Assembly (NCBI RefSeq): GCF_000003815.2
Contig: NC_049987.1
Coordinates: 17,401,959 to 17,465,958 of the forward strand
Direction of reading: 5' to 3'
Source: Branchiostoma floridae
Taxonomy: Eukaryota; Chordata; Leptocardii; Amphioxiformes; Branchiostomatidae
DNA: 64,000 nucleotides
The position numbers and the translations under genes are program-made. The notes under the pieces were generated by a model. It searched no databases and was not told where the DNA came from. It saw only the letters and a program-made list of their open reading frames with translations. Below, piece by piece: positions 35,201-47,008 of this stretch; positions within the stretch are counted from its first letter, which is position 1; every line of letters starts with the position of its first letter.

Positions 35201-38200
35201 TGATATTCATATTCATACTGGAAAATATGGGCAGGGCATGGTTTTGTGGTTTTATAATCTTATGAAATCTTAAGTACAATGTAAATTTTAGTACCAGTAT
35301 GATCAAAAAGGCAACAAAACACATAAGTGTAAAAATATTAATTACTCTTTATGAAATTTGTTGAGCAATCTGTCAAATGTTTTGTCACTCAGTGGTTACA
35401 GTGCATCGAAAGCCTCTAGTGAAAAGGTGGTGTACTGCTGGGGGGAGGTACAGTTGTGAGACTCACGTGCGTCTGTTGTGCGTACGAGGTGCGGTGAACG
35501 CCGACCCAGACAGCTGCTCTGCGTACAGGCCATACGGACACTTCTGGGGATTGTTCTGAAAGGTGGTACACAAAAACTCTACTGACACTTATAACTTATC
35601 ATCATCATCATCTGGCGTCCCTGGTAAGGCGATGCACAGCATCTCTCCATAGCACTCAGTCTTTCATAGCTGCTCCCAAATCCTTAAGTAACTTATTATA
35701 AGTTCTAAATATAATACAATGTTCAACATCTAGATGAATGGAATTCATAGTGCAAAGGTTAGAAGCCCTTTTGATGTAAAATAAGTTATAAACATATGGT
35801 CATTTCATGCCTATGAAGCTTAAACTCAAATTACACAGTACTGATTTATAATTAGGGTTAATCCTGCAATTAGGTTGTATATATAAGACTTAACTCCAGC
35901 AGGCTATGCTTTGGGGTGGTTTAGCAGTAATCACCAGTACAGTACAGTACAGTACAGTAAACAAAGTACTAGTACTTACAGTATAAATTAATGTGTAATG
36001 TGTAATAGCCTTTATTGCACATTCATGCCCTATCGGGCTAAGTACAGGCATATAGATACAAAGGGTAGTAATGCAGTAAACATGGTTTCTAAGACTAATC
36101 TAAAACATAAATTCTAAAACTATTCTAATACATTTGTTCGGCTTCTTCTCGTTTCTTAGTTATGTTAAATATGTAGCTTGAGATGTGTTTGTATAATGTC
36201 GTTTGATCAAAGCTCATAAGAAAAATGAATTTTTCAACACTAGACATATATTCAAAGCGAGGGAACTTTCCTATAATATGGCTAAAAAGAATACTTCTAT
36301 CGTTACTATATAAACTACAATCTAATAGAAAGTGAGATTCATCTTCGATCTTGTTCAGGTTACAGAACTGACAGACTCTTTGCTCCAGAGGTGTGTGGTT
36401 GTGCCTCCCTGATTCAACACGGAGTTTGTGGCAGCTGATTCGTAGTTTGGTGATAATAGATCTTTGTCGTTCGTTCGGAATCTTAAGATACTCTTCTTCG
36501 TTATAGGTGGATTTGAACAGTCTGTATGAGCGTAATTTGTTCTTTGCGCATTTGCCCCTGTTGTCATTATGAATTTCGCATAGAAATGTTTGAAAGTAGA
36601 TGTCCTTTAAACGTTGTTGAATAGCAGAGATGATTGAGGGCACTTTTGAAACAATTGAGTGTGGAGAATGCCAAACAAAGGCATAACCGCATTCTTCTAA
36701 AGTTTTCCGCAAACCGGAAGCCCAACATTTACTACCTAAAGAGTCTAATTCTAATTGACATAAAAGTGCGTCTGTCTGGAGACTATCAGCCGGCACATTC
36801 AAGCAGACTCTAGTGAAAAACTTAATGGCGTTTAGGGAGGCCTCCAAGTGTAAGGGGTACCTCCCAAATTCAGCCCGTGCAGCAAGATTGCTAGCTGTTT
36901 ACTACTGTAAGATCTGTGCTATAACAAAAATGACACATGCTGTAAAGACTAGTCTTACCTGTCCTTTAGGCAGAGATCCAGGGCACCTGGGATCTTCTGA
37001 TGCAAACTCACTACCAAATCCTGACATATACTGTAACACATGTACAGATGGAGTTAAATGACTAAATATAATATGTTTATATAGAGTGAGCAGGGCTCGA
37101 AATACCACATGCATATGCAAGTTTGTGCATGTAAAATTGGTGTGGTGCAAGTAAGTTTGGACCAAACTTGCACCAGTGCAAGTTACTTTTATCCACTAAT
37201 ACCTGACTTTAGAAAAAGCTTACACACACCAAGAATATTGTCTGCCATTGAAAGGTAAAAGAAAACAACACTGAATAAAAAAAATAGCCTAAATTTGTTA
37301 TTTCTAAACTTGGTTAGACATCCAGGTAAACAAAATTTGAAGACAATTCCATCTCTATAATGCTAATAATTCCTATGGTGTTGTCTTACCTTGATTTGCA
37401 TATGAGTAAATACATTTTGCATACAATTTAGTGACTTTGATATGATCAACTGGATTTTCCAGTTATATGTGTTTGTATTGAGTTGTTCTAGCGATGGTTA
37501 AGAATAGTGATGGAAGTCACTCGCGATCGAAGAGTCCAGAAGAAATCTATTGATCTTATCAAGTTGTAGACATTGAATTGTCTTAAATTAAGCCTAAATT
37601 CACATTTGTTGTACAATTTGAAATCCAAAATAAAATACGCTTTGGAAAACAAATATCCAAACATGTGGTCTTTATGTATCCCCATATATTTGCAAATTTT
37701 CAGAAGAAGAATAAAGGGTTAACAGTTCACTATTTTGGGTTGTGCAAGTAAGTTTCTTTTGGTGCAAGTTACCTTTGGCTTAACTTGCACTGGTGCAAGT
37801 TGACTGAAAAGTGTATTTCGAGCCCTGGTGAGTGTGTGTGAGTGTGTTTATATAGACATTGGATAAGGAACAGACAACGACTGGTTTGCAAGGGTCGTGA
37901 GGTAGGCGATCTTAAACAGGCACAGGAGACGTCACCACCTCAAGCCTGTATCTGTCACTTGGTACACCTTAGTGTCAACATCATCTGAGTTATGCAACAA
38001 TTCAAAGCTTCCAAATAACAGTAAATTTTTGGAGGCGCATAATATCATCCATCTTTATACCTTGACAGAAAAAAAATACTGTTCGTAATTGTATACAATT
38101 CGTTATTGTCACAGTGCCCCGTAGCAAACCATCAGTCCTGGAATGCCACTGTCAGTGGCTGGACAGGCACTGACAGAGGCATTTCAGACGCAAATCAGCA

Positions 38201-41200
38201 GAAGACCTCCACTGACAGGCCTGCAATACGTCTGGCAAGTACAAATCGGGCTCTGCACTGATCTGGGACTGTCTTGACAGGCCTGAAAGCGCTTAGGACT
38301 GTCTTGACAGGCCTGAAATACGACTGTTGATGACAGTCCCACCACTGTCAGCCATGGCAAATCACAATCTTGTATTAATTAGGCATCTAGCGAATCAGAT
38401 ACCAGCTCTTTTAATTGGCTGCAGGCCCAGGGAAGTTTGAACTGAGACAGTTAGGTTTTGAGCTCAGCTAGAGAAGGACAGCAGGGATATTTACTCTGTA
38501 TCCAGGCCTCCATCTCTCAGACTTTGCAGCTTGGAAAGGAGATTGATTGCCATAACTATTGTTTGGAAGTACTGTGGATGTGGGGGGAAGTGTACATCAT
38601 GTTTCTGAGGTAAGATATTAGTGACAAATGGCCACATTTTGAATTTTGACAATTGTTGGGAGGGGGGCATGGCAGACTGTGCTATAGACTGGGTGCCTTA
38701 AACAAATAGGTACAGAATTAACAATCATGTACATTTGTGTACCGTCAGTTGTTGTCTTGTTCTTTAAGAGACTTATTTGGTTGTGGTTTCAGAACTTCAT
38801 ATTATAAGCATTTTAAACTTGTCAAATCAATGACAGAGGAGGTATTGACGATGCCCCATTCTTGTCTATAATGGTCTTAAATCTGCTTCAGTTACTTTTT
38901 GAAGCATTTTGCAGTTGCATAAATTTCTGTACTCTATGTAGATAGAACCTAGTTAGCCAAAATCTTTCTATTGTTCAGTTTTTGTATAATTTTTACCTCC
39001 AAAATCTAGTACATGAGCAGAAGTGTTTTGTTATGTAAGAGCAGATCTACGACTGTCAGCGACTGTTTTACGTCTGTCAGCCTCTGGGAATCCACGACTG
39101 TCAGCCATGATTCAACGACTGTTTTACGACTGTTCTACGACTGTCAGCCACTGGGAATCTATGACTGTCAGTCATGATTTAACGACTGTTTCTACGACTG
39201 AAAATTTGCATATTTTGTGAATAATTAGTGGCTGATACAGTGCACTGACAGGCCCTGATCAGAGGCAAAACAGTGCTGTCTGACAGTCACTGACAGTGCC
39301 ATTCCAGGCCTGATAGTTTGTTAAGGGGCATGATAACTGGTTTGATTTCACATATTGTGTTAGCATAAAAAAAGCAGTGCCTTGTGTGCTAGCAGACCTA
39401 CATGTAATATTAAAGGAATTTGTACACAGGCAGACTCCTGTGAGAATTTGCTCTTATGCAATTTACGCCAACATAGATTAAGTTCTCAAAATGGCAAGAA
39501 GGACTGATTTATGCCAAAGTGTTGGTAAATGTCTCATAATGATACTGGTGCAAAATTAAACAAATTTACCATTTAGAGATAAGCTGAGGCAAGTCCGAGA
39601 GTGCGGACACGCTAGTGCGTTCCTGTCCGTTGACAGTGGAGTACAGTCAGTGGCACGTGACCAAATTCTCACAGGGTCTATGACGACACGAGTTTACCTG
39701 TACAAATTCCTTACTATGTGTATATAGGTCTGCTAGCACACTGGCAAACACTCAGTAATTTTTATTATAGCTCGTCACGGTTGACTTGCACTGATGTACT
39801 TATTAAACATGTAAATGATGATGTAATAAATTCCATTATGCTTTAAAGTTTTTATGAGGTTGTTCTTTACGGCATCTCGCAAAACATTTCTGATAACAGA
39901 TAACATGATATGGACGGATCAGAGACAATATATCAGCCGCCCAGCCATGTAGTATATCGAACGTCGATGGAACGGTTTTTATTTTCTTAAGTATCCATCC
40001 GCCGTGCATAGTAACGCCGTTGCTAAGGGCGCAGTTTTCCCGCGCGCCAACGAGATGAAATTTCATCCGAGTTGACAGCTGATTGCATCACGATGTGTGA
40101 CCTTTCAGCGAAATGACGGTAAGTGTCGGATGTGTTTGCTATCTGCTCTCCATTTAATCCATTTCTGTGGGGTTTTACAACGATTTTAATTTGTTTTATG
40201 ATCAAACTTGGAACACAGTCAAATTAGCAAAATGGCAGCGTCGTAAAGAGTTGAAAATTCGGCGATTTTCAGATTGGGGGCGTTTGCTTTTCGCACTTAG
40301 ATCCTTATTCATTTGATGGTGCGTCAGAACCATTTAACCCTTGTCTATATCCCGTGTGAAAATCCCGTTGGTTTGAAATCTGGGTAGATACGTAATTCAA
40401 AGTCTGCCTAGGTCACTTTTTAGCGATTTTTCGCCAACATGCTGGTGTTCGTAGTGTAAGTCCTATGAGGTTTTTTTACTGGGCGGGCCCTGTTACATGT
40501 GACAAATTTGCTTTATCGTCGGTATTTCTTGTAAACACAATAACCACTGAGGTGCAAACCTGCATGGCTTGGTGTAAAATGTTGATATACGTGACAAATT
40601 TTCTGACTCAGAATTTGTTAGTGAGGATATATTTGGCGCTCAGAGAAATTTTAATCGAAAACAGCGGAGAATTTGGCCGTGAAAAACCTATCCTTCAATG
40701 CGTTACATAGCCTGACATCCTCTGAAAGCCCCAAAACTAATACAGGAGGTCGAAAAAAATCCAGCAAAAAACAGATAATAGTTGCTAAGCCACAGGACAA
40801 CAAAGCTGGTTTAAAATGTATTACGAATTGAACCACAGAACGTGTATCAAAAACAGCAATTGTGTATCAAAAGAAACAACAAGTCTTTACAATTACTTGT
40901 AGGAGGTACATTTAGGTTGTCTTGTTCATCTTAGCAGACTCAGCTGAGGTAATCAATGTTTGATATACAACATGTATTGCCAAGAAAGATCAAAGAAGTA
41001 CACTTTTATAAGGTAACGGTTATAAATTGACTCCAAGGATGGATGGTACATAGATAGCTGGATAGACTACAAAATTATAATAATAATAATAATAATAATA
41101 ATATCTGTTGTATTTGCATCCAGTAAAAAAAGATTGCAATCCCATGGCAACTTAGTTGTCCCTATTTGGCCAAATTCTTCTATTTTTTCTTCCAGCTGAG

Positions 41201-44200
41201 TAGCTGACACATAGTACATACTGTTAACTGAGTTTTATTCAACTTGTGAGGAGTAAGGGATAAGTGTAATATTGTAACCTGTTAGTAAGAGTACTTAGTT
41301 GTGAGGAGGGAAAGAGATGAGTGTTATATTGCAACCTGTAAGAGTAGTGAGGCGGATAGAGATAAGTGTGATAATATCAGTGTAACCTGTAAGAGAAGTG
41401 AGGAAGGGGATAGAGATTAGTGTTATACTGTAAACTGTAAGAGTAATGAGGGGGATAGAGATTTATTGTTATACCGTAAACTGTAAGAGTAGTGAGGGGG
41501 GTAGAGATTTATTGTTATACCGTAAACTGAAAGAGTAGTGAGGGGGACAGAGATGAGTGTTATACCGTAAACTGTAAGAGTAGTGAAGGGGATAGAGATG
41601 AGTGTTATACCATAAACTGTAAGAGTAGTGAGGGGGATAGAGATTTATTGTTATACCGTAAACTGTAAGAGTAGTGAGGGGGATAGAGATGAGTGTTATA
41701 CCGTAAACTGTAAGAGTAGTGAAGGGGATAGAGATTAGTGTTATACCGTAAACTGTAAGAGTAGTGAAGGGGATAGAGATGAGTGTTATACCGTAAACTG
41801 TAAGAGTAGTGAGGGGGATAGAGATTAGTGTTATACCGTAAACTGTAAGAGTAGTGAAGGGGATAGAGATGAGTGTTATACCGTAAACTGTAAGAGTAGT
41901 GAAGGGGATAGAGATTAGTGTTATACCGTAAACTGTAAGAGTAGTGAAGGGGATAGAGATTAGTGTTATACCGTAAACTGTAAGAGTAGTGAGGGGGATA
42001 GAGATTAGTGTTATACCGTAAACTGTAAGAGTAGTGAAGGGGATAGAGATGAGTGTTATACCGTAAACTGTAAGAGTAGTGAGGGGGATAGAGATTAGTG
42101 TTATACCGTAAACTGTAAGAGTAGTGAAGGGGATAGAGATTAGTGTTATACCGTAAACTGTAAGAGTAGTGAGGGGGATAGAGATTAGTGTTATACCGTA
42201 AACTGTAAGAGTAGTGAGGGGGACAGAGATGAGTGTTATACCGTAAACTGTAAGAGTAGTGAGGGGGATAGAGATTAGTGTTATACCGTAAACTGTAAGA
42301 GTAGTGAAGGGGATAGAGATGAGTGTTATACCGTAAACTGTAAGAGTAGTGAGGGGGATAGAGATTAGTGTTATACCGTAAACTGTAAGAGTAGTGAAGG
42401 GGATAGAGATTAGTGTTATACCGTAAACTGTAAGAGTAGTGAGGGGGATAGAGATTAGTGTTATACCGTAAACTGTAAGAGTAGTGAGGGGGACAGAGAT
42501 GAGTGTTATACCGTAAACTGTGATCATTATGATGATATAACCTATAAGAGTAGTGGGGAGGGGGAGATGTGAGTGATATTATCCAATGTTTGTATAATAG
42601 TTATGTGTTATCAATGAACAGTAACTACCAGTATCATGGCAGCATGACAGATGGAAATTACAGTAACATGTTTTCTGTTTATGGACATGAATTGCTATAA
42701 ATGTTGTTAATAATGCCCTAATTTGCATGATAATAGCAACAATATTATGATATTTAGCAAGATGATATCTGAAGTAGGAATGAGGGTAGTTTTGAATATT
42801 CAGCTCAAAAGGACTTTTGACTGAGGTTATGCCAATGACATATTACAATATTATACTACTTGTGCTACTAAACACCTTGATTGCATAATTAATGTCCGAA
42901 TATTACTAGTATGTTCCCTTTGACAAACTTGGTACGTGGTATAGGGAGGTTAGCTAAACATGTCAATATAATGAATTATATCCAAGTATATCCTGGATAC
43001 TAATTAGGACCGAATGAGCATAATCATGATAATTTGGACTATTTCTCTCATAATTAATGCTATGGATGTCATATTGGAGGTGAAGGGAAGGTGCATACAG
43101 CAAAATGTGAATTATGTTAGTGAGTACTTCATGTGCATATTTGATGCAGAAACTGCTAATTTCTTCTGGTCAATGGTAGGGATTTCCTATAAGACATGTA
43201 GGTAGCTCTAGGATAGGTAAATACAATGGCATGTGGGTAATGCTCATGATGACCTTATTTCCATTTTAATGCAGAAATTCATTAATGATTCCTTTTGTGG
43301 TAAATGGGAGGGACTTAATGGTGGAGACATAAGATTAAGAAGCTTGACAAATGGCCAATTCCAAGAAGTATGTGTTGTGCTACTTAGCATCTAATCTGCA
43401 TAATAGATAATGACATTTTATACTTTCTTTATTACTGAAATATCATGCACTTTGTTCAAAATGTTACATTTCTATATAGTTGGCAGTATAGTCATTAGGA
43501 TGTAACAATGATTAGTCATTGTGAATGAAGATTCTTGATATTTATATTTCATAACATACTATGAAATATCATGTTTTATACAGGTGATGTTGTGCTGTGG
43601 ATCTGAGGAGGGGGACAGCTGTTTTAGCCAGTGACATCATTTGGCTTGATGGGAATTAGACAAACTTGGCCAAGCAACCACCTGTCAGCACATCAAAACA
43701 GTCCCATCCATTCTTACAGAGTTTAGAACCCTTCCCAAGCTACCTACTGTCTTTACCAGTAACATTTTTTGTAGTTTTCAGGGGTCTTTCACACCTCTCT
43801 AAACAACCAAAATTGACATAAAGCCCAGCAGCAGCCATGTCTGATGAAAGGTCCTTGGTCAAAATGGGAATGTCTGCATGTTCTAGCACTAGCAACCATT
43901 CATTTTATTCTAACATCATAATCAGAAACAATCCACAAATTAATCTTCACAAAAATTTGTTAATGACAATAGACTATTATGTACCTTTTTGGGACATGTC
44001 ATTGAATTCAGTAAAGCACATTAAAACTTTGCACTGTGCTATTTGCACCAGTGGGCATTTTGACATACTGAGAAACTTATGAAAGCACTTGTTTGGTCTG
44101 TTTAGGAACAGATAACTACAAAACAAACCATGTTTGATTCATTGTTAGACAAACTCAGCACTGATTGTTAAACAATGGTTTCTTAAAATTTGTCTAACTA

Positions 44201-45986
44201 ACATGGATGTTAAAAACTGTGTAAATACCTTTCATGCGAACTAAGATATCCTGCAAATGGGATCATTTATTATGTTTTTGGCCCAACCAACCAACTAGAT
44301 CCAACTAGTTTTGATCAACTAACTGACTTCAGCATGCATTTTTGCTCAGTCCCATGATATATATATATGAGTGGTTCCCCACGACAAGTTTGTACATCAT
44401 TTCACTCAACTGTAATTATATAACTCTGGCTATAAATTGTTGTTGTTTGATTACAAATCTTGTTTCTAATTTGGCATTGATATTTATACATGACATGTTT
44501 GTTCAATAAAATTTGGCTAGTATTTAACAAATATGACTTTATTTCATATTGTTCAATAGCACTTAGGGCTAGTTATCATAAACTTCAGATGAAGGTAGGA
44601 AAGAAGAGAAAGTTGACCCTTCTGGATTAATACAAGGTGCATTATTGACTATGCATCATCACATGCCCCTTATATGCAACATCACAGATCAAAACACAAT
44701 GTATTACTTATCTAATCTAGTGTGATCTAGTGTGAGTATGAAATGTAACTAACAAACTGTAGGGTAAACCCTGGAGACGTGATTAAAAATGACAATGGTA
44801 GGACAAACTCTGAGCTATCTCATAGTTTTGATTATTTCAAGGTGATTTCAAGCTGGAAAAAACCCCTCTTGCTAGTGTCACAAACACATTGAAAACGATA
44901 CAGTGTGCGTAGATAAGAGCTAAATGTAATTTTAAGTTGGAACGCTTGGTAAGATTTTAAAGGATTGACAACTTGGCTTGATAAATGGGAACTTTCTTTG
45001 ACTGATTGATGAGACTTGCAGATGAAACAATTACTCTAAGTACAATATGAACGAACGGTCGGTATAGCATATTATAAACTAAAAGAGAAAGTGAGGGACG
45101 CGTCTATAGATTCTCCAAGCAGAGATTTCGGTCGGGAGGCGTCGACCGAAACCTCCGCCTGAAGAAAAATACGCGCTCCGCTGCACGCGTGCTGTTTGTA
45201 TAACGTTTAATATAACGTTATAGTGGTGCGTTCTTTTTCTGGAATCAAAATAACCGCTCCGAATGACATCGCCTCGCGCGGATTGGGGGCATCTGCTTTT
45301 CGCACTCGAAATGTATGATAAACCATATATCGACAGAAAGTACAATTTTCGCTCTTTCATACACGCTAAATTTCCTGTTGGTTTGAAACCTACACCATGG
45401 TAAAAACAACAAAGGAATTTACACGAAAATTACGTGTTTTCGAGCCGTAGTATTGGCGGGAAGGCGATAAAATAGCAGTTAAAAAAACTATAAGAGTAAA
45501 AAATGAAGCTGAAATATTGTAAATAACTGGAAAATAAGAAGATACAGGGTTAAATACTCCAGCGGCAAGGTTTCTTGCAAGGGGTGTCTACGCCCGGAGT
45601 CATGGAACGGACTACTTTCTCTCGCGGAAGGAAAATAAAACTGCCTCGAACTCTCGACGTGGCTGGGCGGCTGATATGGGACGATATCAGTCCATATTTG
45701 GAAAAAAATAGTGGGCGCGTCAGGTGACAGCCAATGAGCGATCGCTATCGGCGACACACCCCCAAGCACGTACGCGTTCTGTGCATGCCTACGTGGTAGA
45801 TTACAAAAACATTTACGCAGTTACGGCTATATTCATCCTCCATTACTCTCGCCAACCACATAGATAAAGTCCTAACATGTTTAACGTCATATTGAAGCTA
45901 ATTTTGAGGAATATTTCCTATGATAATGCATATAAAACCTTACGATAAGCTACAGAAAACGCAAAACTCACCCGAAGTGGCGCCAT
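29296..45986 (-). CDS. HGD: Homogentisate 1,2-dioxygenase
   Basis: Thirteen exons, all phases consistent: 45986-45972 (MAPLR), 37030-36959, 35555-35467, 35006-34901, 34634-34575, 34233-34107, 33576-33497, 32939-32840, 32314-32187, 31494-31390, 30919-30793, 30246-30065 and 29433-29296 (stop included). The total is 442 residues; human HGD has 445. The enzyme is a cytosolic Fe(II) dioxygenase that opens homogentisate to 4-maleylacetoacetate in phenylalanine/tyrosine catabolism. Landmarks: [20 protein letters not shown] at the N-terminus, [41 protein letters not shown] and [10 protein letters not shown]. Predicted iron ligands are H336, E342 and H372 and the catalytic base is H293, each one higher than in human. 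The five-codon first exon was chosen because MAPLR|Y matches MAELK|Y in length and phase, with a GTGAGT donor; it is the least certain exon. Confidence 0.95.
29555..29758. repeat. Dispersed intronic repeat with CA microsatellite, copy 1
   Basis: AGGTCACACACCAGGGAG, then AACCTTGACTCCTTTGTCTTCC, CCAGAGGTTCTGATG, (CA)n at 29668-29712, and AATACCTCAATTTTTCATGG. The same order of modules occurs at 34676-34865 in another intron of this gene. Confidence 0.5.
31640..31815. repeat. Dispersed repeat with an internal duplicated module
   Basis: TTAACCCTTGTCCTGCTGAG at about 31659 recurs as TTAACCCTTGTCATGCTGAG at about 31785. The middle part matches 5346-5410. It lies in the intron between HGD exons 9 and 10. 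Confidence 0.4.
33026..33391. mobile_element. hAT-like MITE with 8-bp target duplication
   Basis: The ends TAGTGGTGCGTACCT and AGGTACGCACCCCTA are inverted. The element is flanked by perfect 8-bp direct repeats TGTATAAA (33018-33025 and 33392-33399). The interior has repeated CAGGTTCAGGTCCGGA/TCCGGACCTGAACC modules shared with 47399-47833 and 59677-60100. At 366 bp it is non-autonomous. TAG...CTA ends with 8-bp duplications are the mark of hAT transposons. Confidence 0.8.
34676..34865. repeat. Dispersed intronic repeat, copy 2
   Basis: Matches 29555-29758: AAGGTCACACACCGGAGGAG, ACCTTCGTCCCCTCAACG, CCAGAGGTTCTAAAG and AATACCTCAATTTTTCAAGG. The (CA)n tract is contracted here. Confidence 0.5.
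35938..35962. repeat. (AGTAC)n microsatellite
   Basis: Five consecutive AGTAC-type units beginning about 35938, in an HGD intron just 3' of the LINE fragment tail. Confidence 0.7.
35990..36897 (-). mobile_element. 5'-truncated LINE: C-terminal end of a reverse-transcriptase polyprotein
   Basis: The minus strand has an open frame from about 36897 to 36125 (start-independent, more than 240 residues) beginning [18 protein letters not shown]. It then carries [19 protein letters not shown] and [20 protein letters not shown], the Cys/His-rich zinc-binding tail found after the reverse-transcriptase domain of many animal non-LTR elements. A conserved-looking 3' UTR (TTATTGCACATTCATGCCC, CGGGCTAAGTACAGGCATA) follows to about 35990. 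The reverse-transcriptase core is missing, so it is a dead fragment in the intron between HGD exons 2 and 3. The long intact frame suggests a recent insertion. Confidence 0.75.
37091..37827. mobile_element. hAT-like MITE with 15-bp perfect inverted ends
   Basis: CAGGGCTCGAAATAC at 37091 and GTATTTCGAGCCCTG ending at 37827 are perfect inverted repeats and start with CAGGG, as in many hAT elements. Subterminal GTGCAAGT/ACTTGCAC motifs recur on both sides. GTGAG is present on both flanks, but a full 8-bp duplication is not clear. 737 bp, no transposase. Lies in HGD intron 1. Confidence 0.7.
38115..39330. mobile_element. 1.2-kb non-autonomous DNA transposon with imperfect 44-bp inverted ends and GACTGTCAG arrays
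   Basis: The left end TGCCCCGTAGCAAACCATCA, then GTCCTGGAATGCCACTGTCA, matches the inverted right end ACTGACAGTGCCATTCCAGG, CCTGATAGTTTGTTAAGGGGCA (ends 39330) with a few mismatches. Inside, GACTGTCAGCCA and CGACTGTTTTACGA motifs are repeated at 39049-39200, and CTGACAGGC/GACTGTCTTGACAGGC at 38165-38345. No protein frame. Superfamily unknown; no clear target duplication. Confidence 0.65.
41077..41102. repeat. (ATA)n microsatellite
   Basis: Uninterrupted AAT/ATA repeat in HGD intron 1. Confidence 0.85.
41420..42527. repeat. 45-bp minisatellite of about 24 units in HGD intron 1
   Basis: The unit TATACCGTAAACTGTAAGAG, TAGTGAGGGGGATAGAGATT, AGTGT is highly homogeneous. Variants (GAAGGGG versus GAGGGGG, GATTAG versus GATGAG) are mixed along the array. 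Degenerate relatives extend left to about 41250. Because 45 is three times 15, the minus strand stays open for 352 codons of a 15-residue repeat; this is a by-product of the unit length. GTAAGAGTAGTGAGGGG resembles a G-rich donor context, but no function is claimed. Confidence 0.9.
42540..45960. other. Remainder of HGD intron 1
   Basis: No exon seen. The blocks ATTGGGGGCATCTGCTTTTC at 45281 and TGTTGGTTTGAAACCT at 45374 resemble 40273 and 40365, so the ends of this stretch may be a diverged duplication. A degenerate copy of the ACTTGGCCAAGCAACCACC type lies near 43665. Confidence 0.3.
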
Positions 45987-46330
45987 CTTGTTTGACCCGG
46001 TGATGACCTTGTGAGGAGGTCACATGACTGTCGCCTGACGCCTCTCGTTCCCAGCCCAGGCACCCTCGTGTTGATCTCAAAGCAGATGTAGGGTGGATTG
46101 TTTTGCGTGTGTTTTTCTGACGTTTTGTGCGCGTTTCTACTTGATCTCATGATGAGACAGAACTTGTCAGAAGCGAAACTTGAAGAAGAAAATAATCTCC
46201 AAGCAGATTCCTCCGGTGACATTAAAACAGTAACATAAATCTCTTCTTCGGAGATTAGAAGAAAATACTGAGAAAGATGTTGCAAAAACAGGCATAAAAC
46301 ACTGACAAGGAAGTGGATTTTTACAAATAG
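45987..46330 (-). promoter_or_regulatory. HGD 5' flank
   Basis: The start codon is in CAAGATGGCG context. No TATA-like motif was seen in the 300 bases upstream, so a TATA-less promoter is likely. The sequence is less AT-rich than its surroundings near the start. Inference from position. Confidence 0.3.
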
Positions 46331-46922
46331 TTATGAATAAATATTCTTTAGTTTCTAGAAGTACTTCAAGAGAGGATCATCTTTAAAGAAATCAATCAAC
46401 CGAATGGAATTTACTAAGTAGATATGGGACTAGATATGGGTCTGACTCGGGCAGCTCAAAGACTGCAGTACTATCATGGCTTACTAGTCGGCGCTTCAGT
46501 ACCGCCGAGTTGCAAAATACGGTACAGTATAATAGTAGTACACGAGGCACTATCTCCGTCACGGCCAAATCGTTACATAAAAGCTCTCCGACAATTTATC
46601 TTCACAATTTAAAATATATATATATATAACTTCCTGACATAAATAGTACTCAACAAAAACATGAAATGTTCACACGTACAAATTATGTCATCAGCTTACA
46701 AGTTCCCCTCGACATGAATTACAGTAAAATGTAAGCCAGTCCATATTTGCCAGCAAATACTTATTTCTAATCAATATGTGAAATTAAAATAAAATACTCA
46801 CTTATCTTACACCAGAAGGGTATTTTGTTTGCAGCAATAGTAAAGAAATAAATTCACAGACTGTGAAAAGGTTTCGCTGAAAATTTCTAAAGCATGCACG
46901 ACGCAAAAACAAAACAAAAAAC

Positions 46923-47008
46923 TCCTTCGAGCCGGATTCGAACCAGCGACCTAAGGATTCCAATGACTCCACTACAGTGCTCCGCTCTACCAACTGAGCT
47001 ATCGAAGG
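46923..47008 (-). tRNA. tRNA-Tyr (GUA) with 13-nt intron
   Basis: The minus strand from 47008 reads CCTTCGATAGCTCAGTTGG, TAGAGCGGAGCACTGTAG, an intron TGGAGTCATTGGA, then ATCCTTAGGTCGCTGGTTCG, AATCCGGCTCGAAGGA. The acceptor stem CCTTCGA/TCGAAGG is perfect, the A and B boxes are standard, and the anticodon is GUA. The intron follows position 37, as in other animal tRNA-Tyr genes. Mature length 73 with discriminator A. The anticodon stem GAGCA/TCCTT has a C-C clash at positions 30-40 where the usual stem has G-C, so this copy may be weak or a pseudogene. Confidence 0.85.

Noticed and set aside
36125-36847. A 240-residue host gene nested in HGD
   Set aside because: The Cys/His tail and 3' UTR identify it as the truncated end of a non-LTR retrotransposon.
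39836-40205. Alternative HGD first exon ([12 protein letters not shown]...)
   Set aside because: No donor in the right phase and no similarity to HGD. MAPLR at 45986 fits better.
41469-42527. 352-codon minus-strand frame of [15 protein letters not shown] repeats
   Set aside because: It is exactly the 45-bp minisatellite translated. Unit length divisible by three keeps it open; no start context, promoter or non-repeat domain.
41420-42527. CRISPR-like array
   Set aside because: Units are contiguous with no unique spacers, and the genome is eukaryotic.
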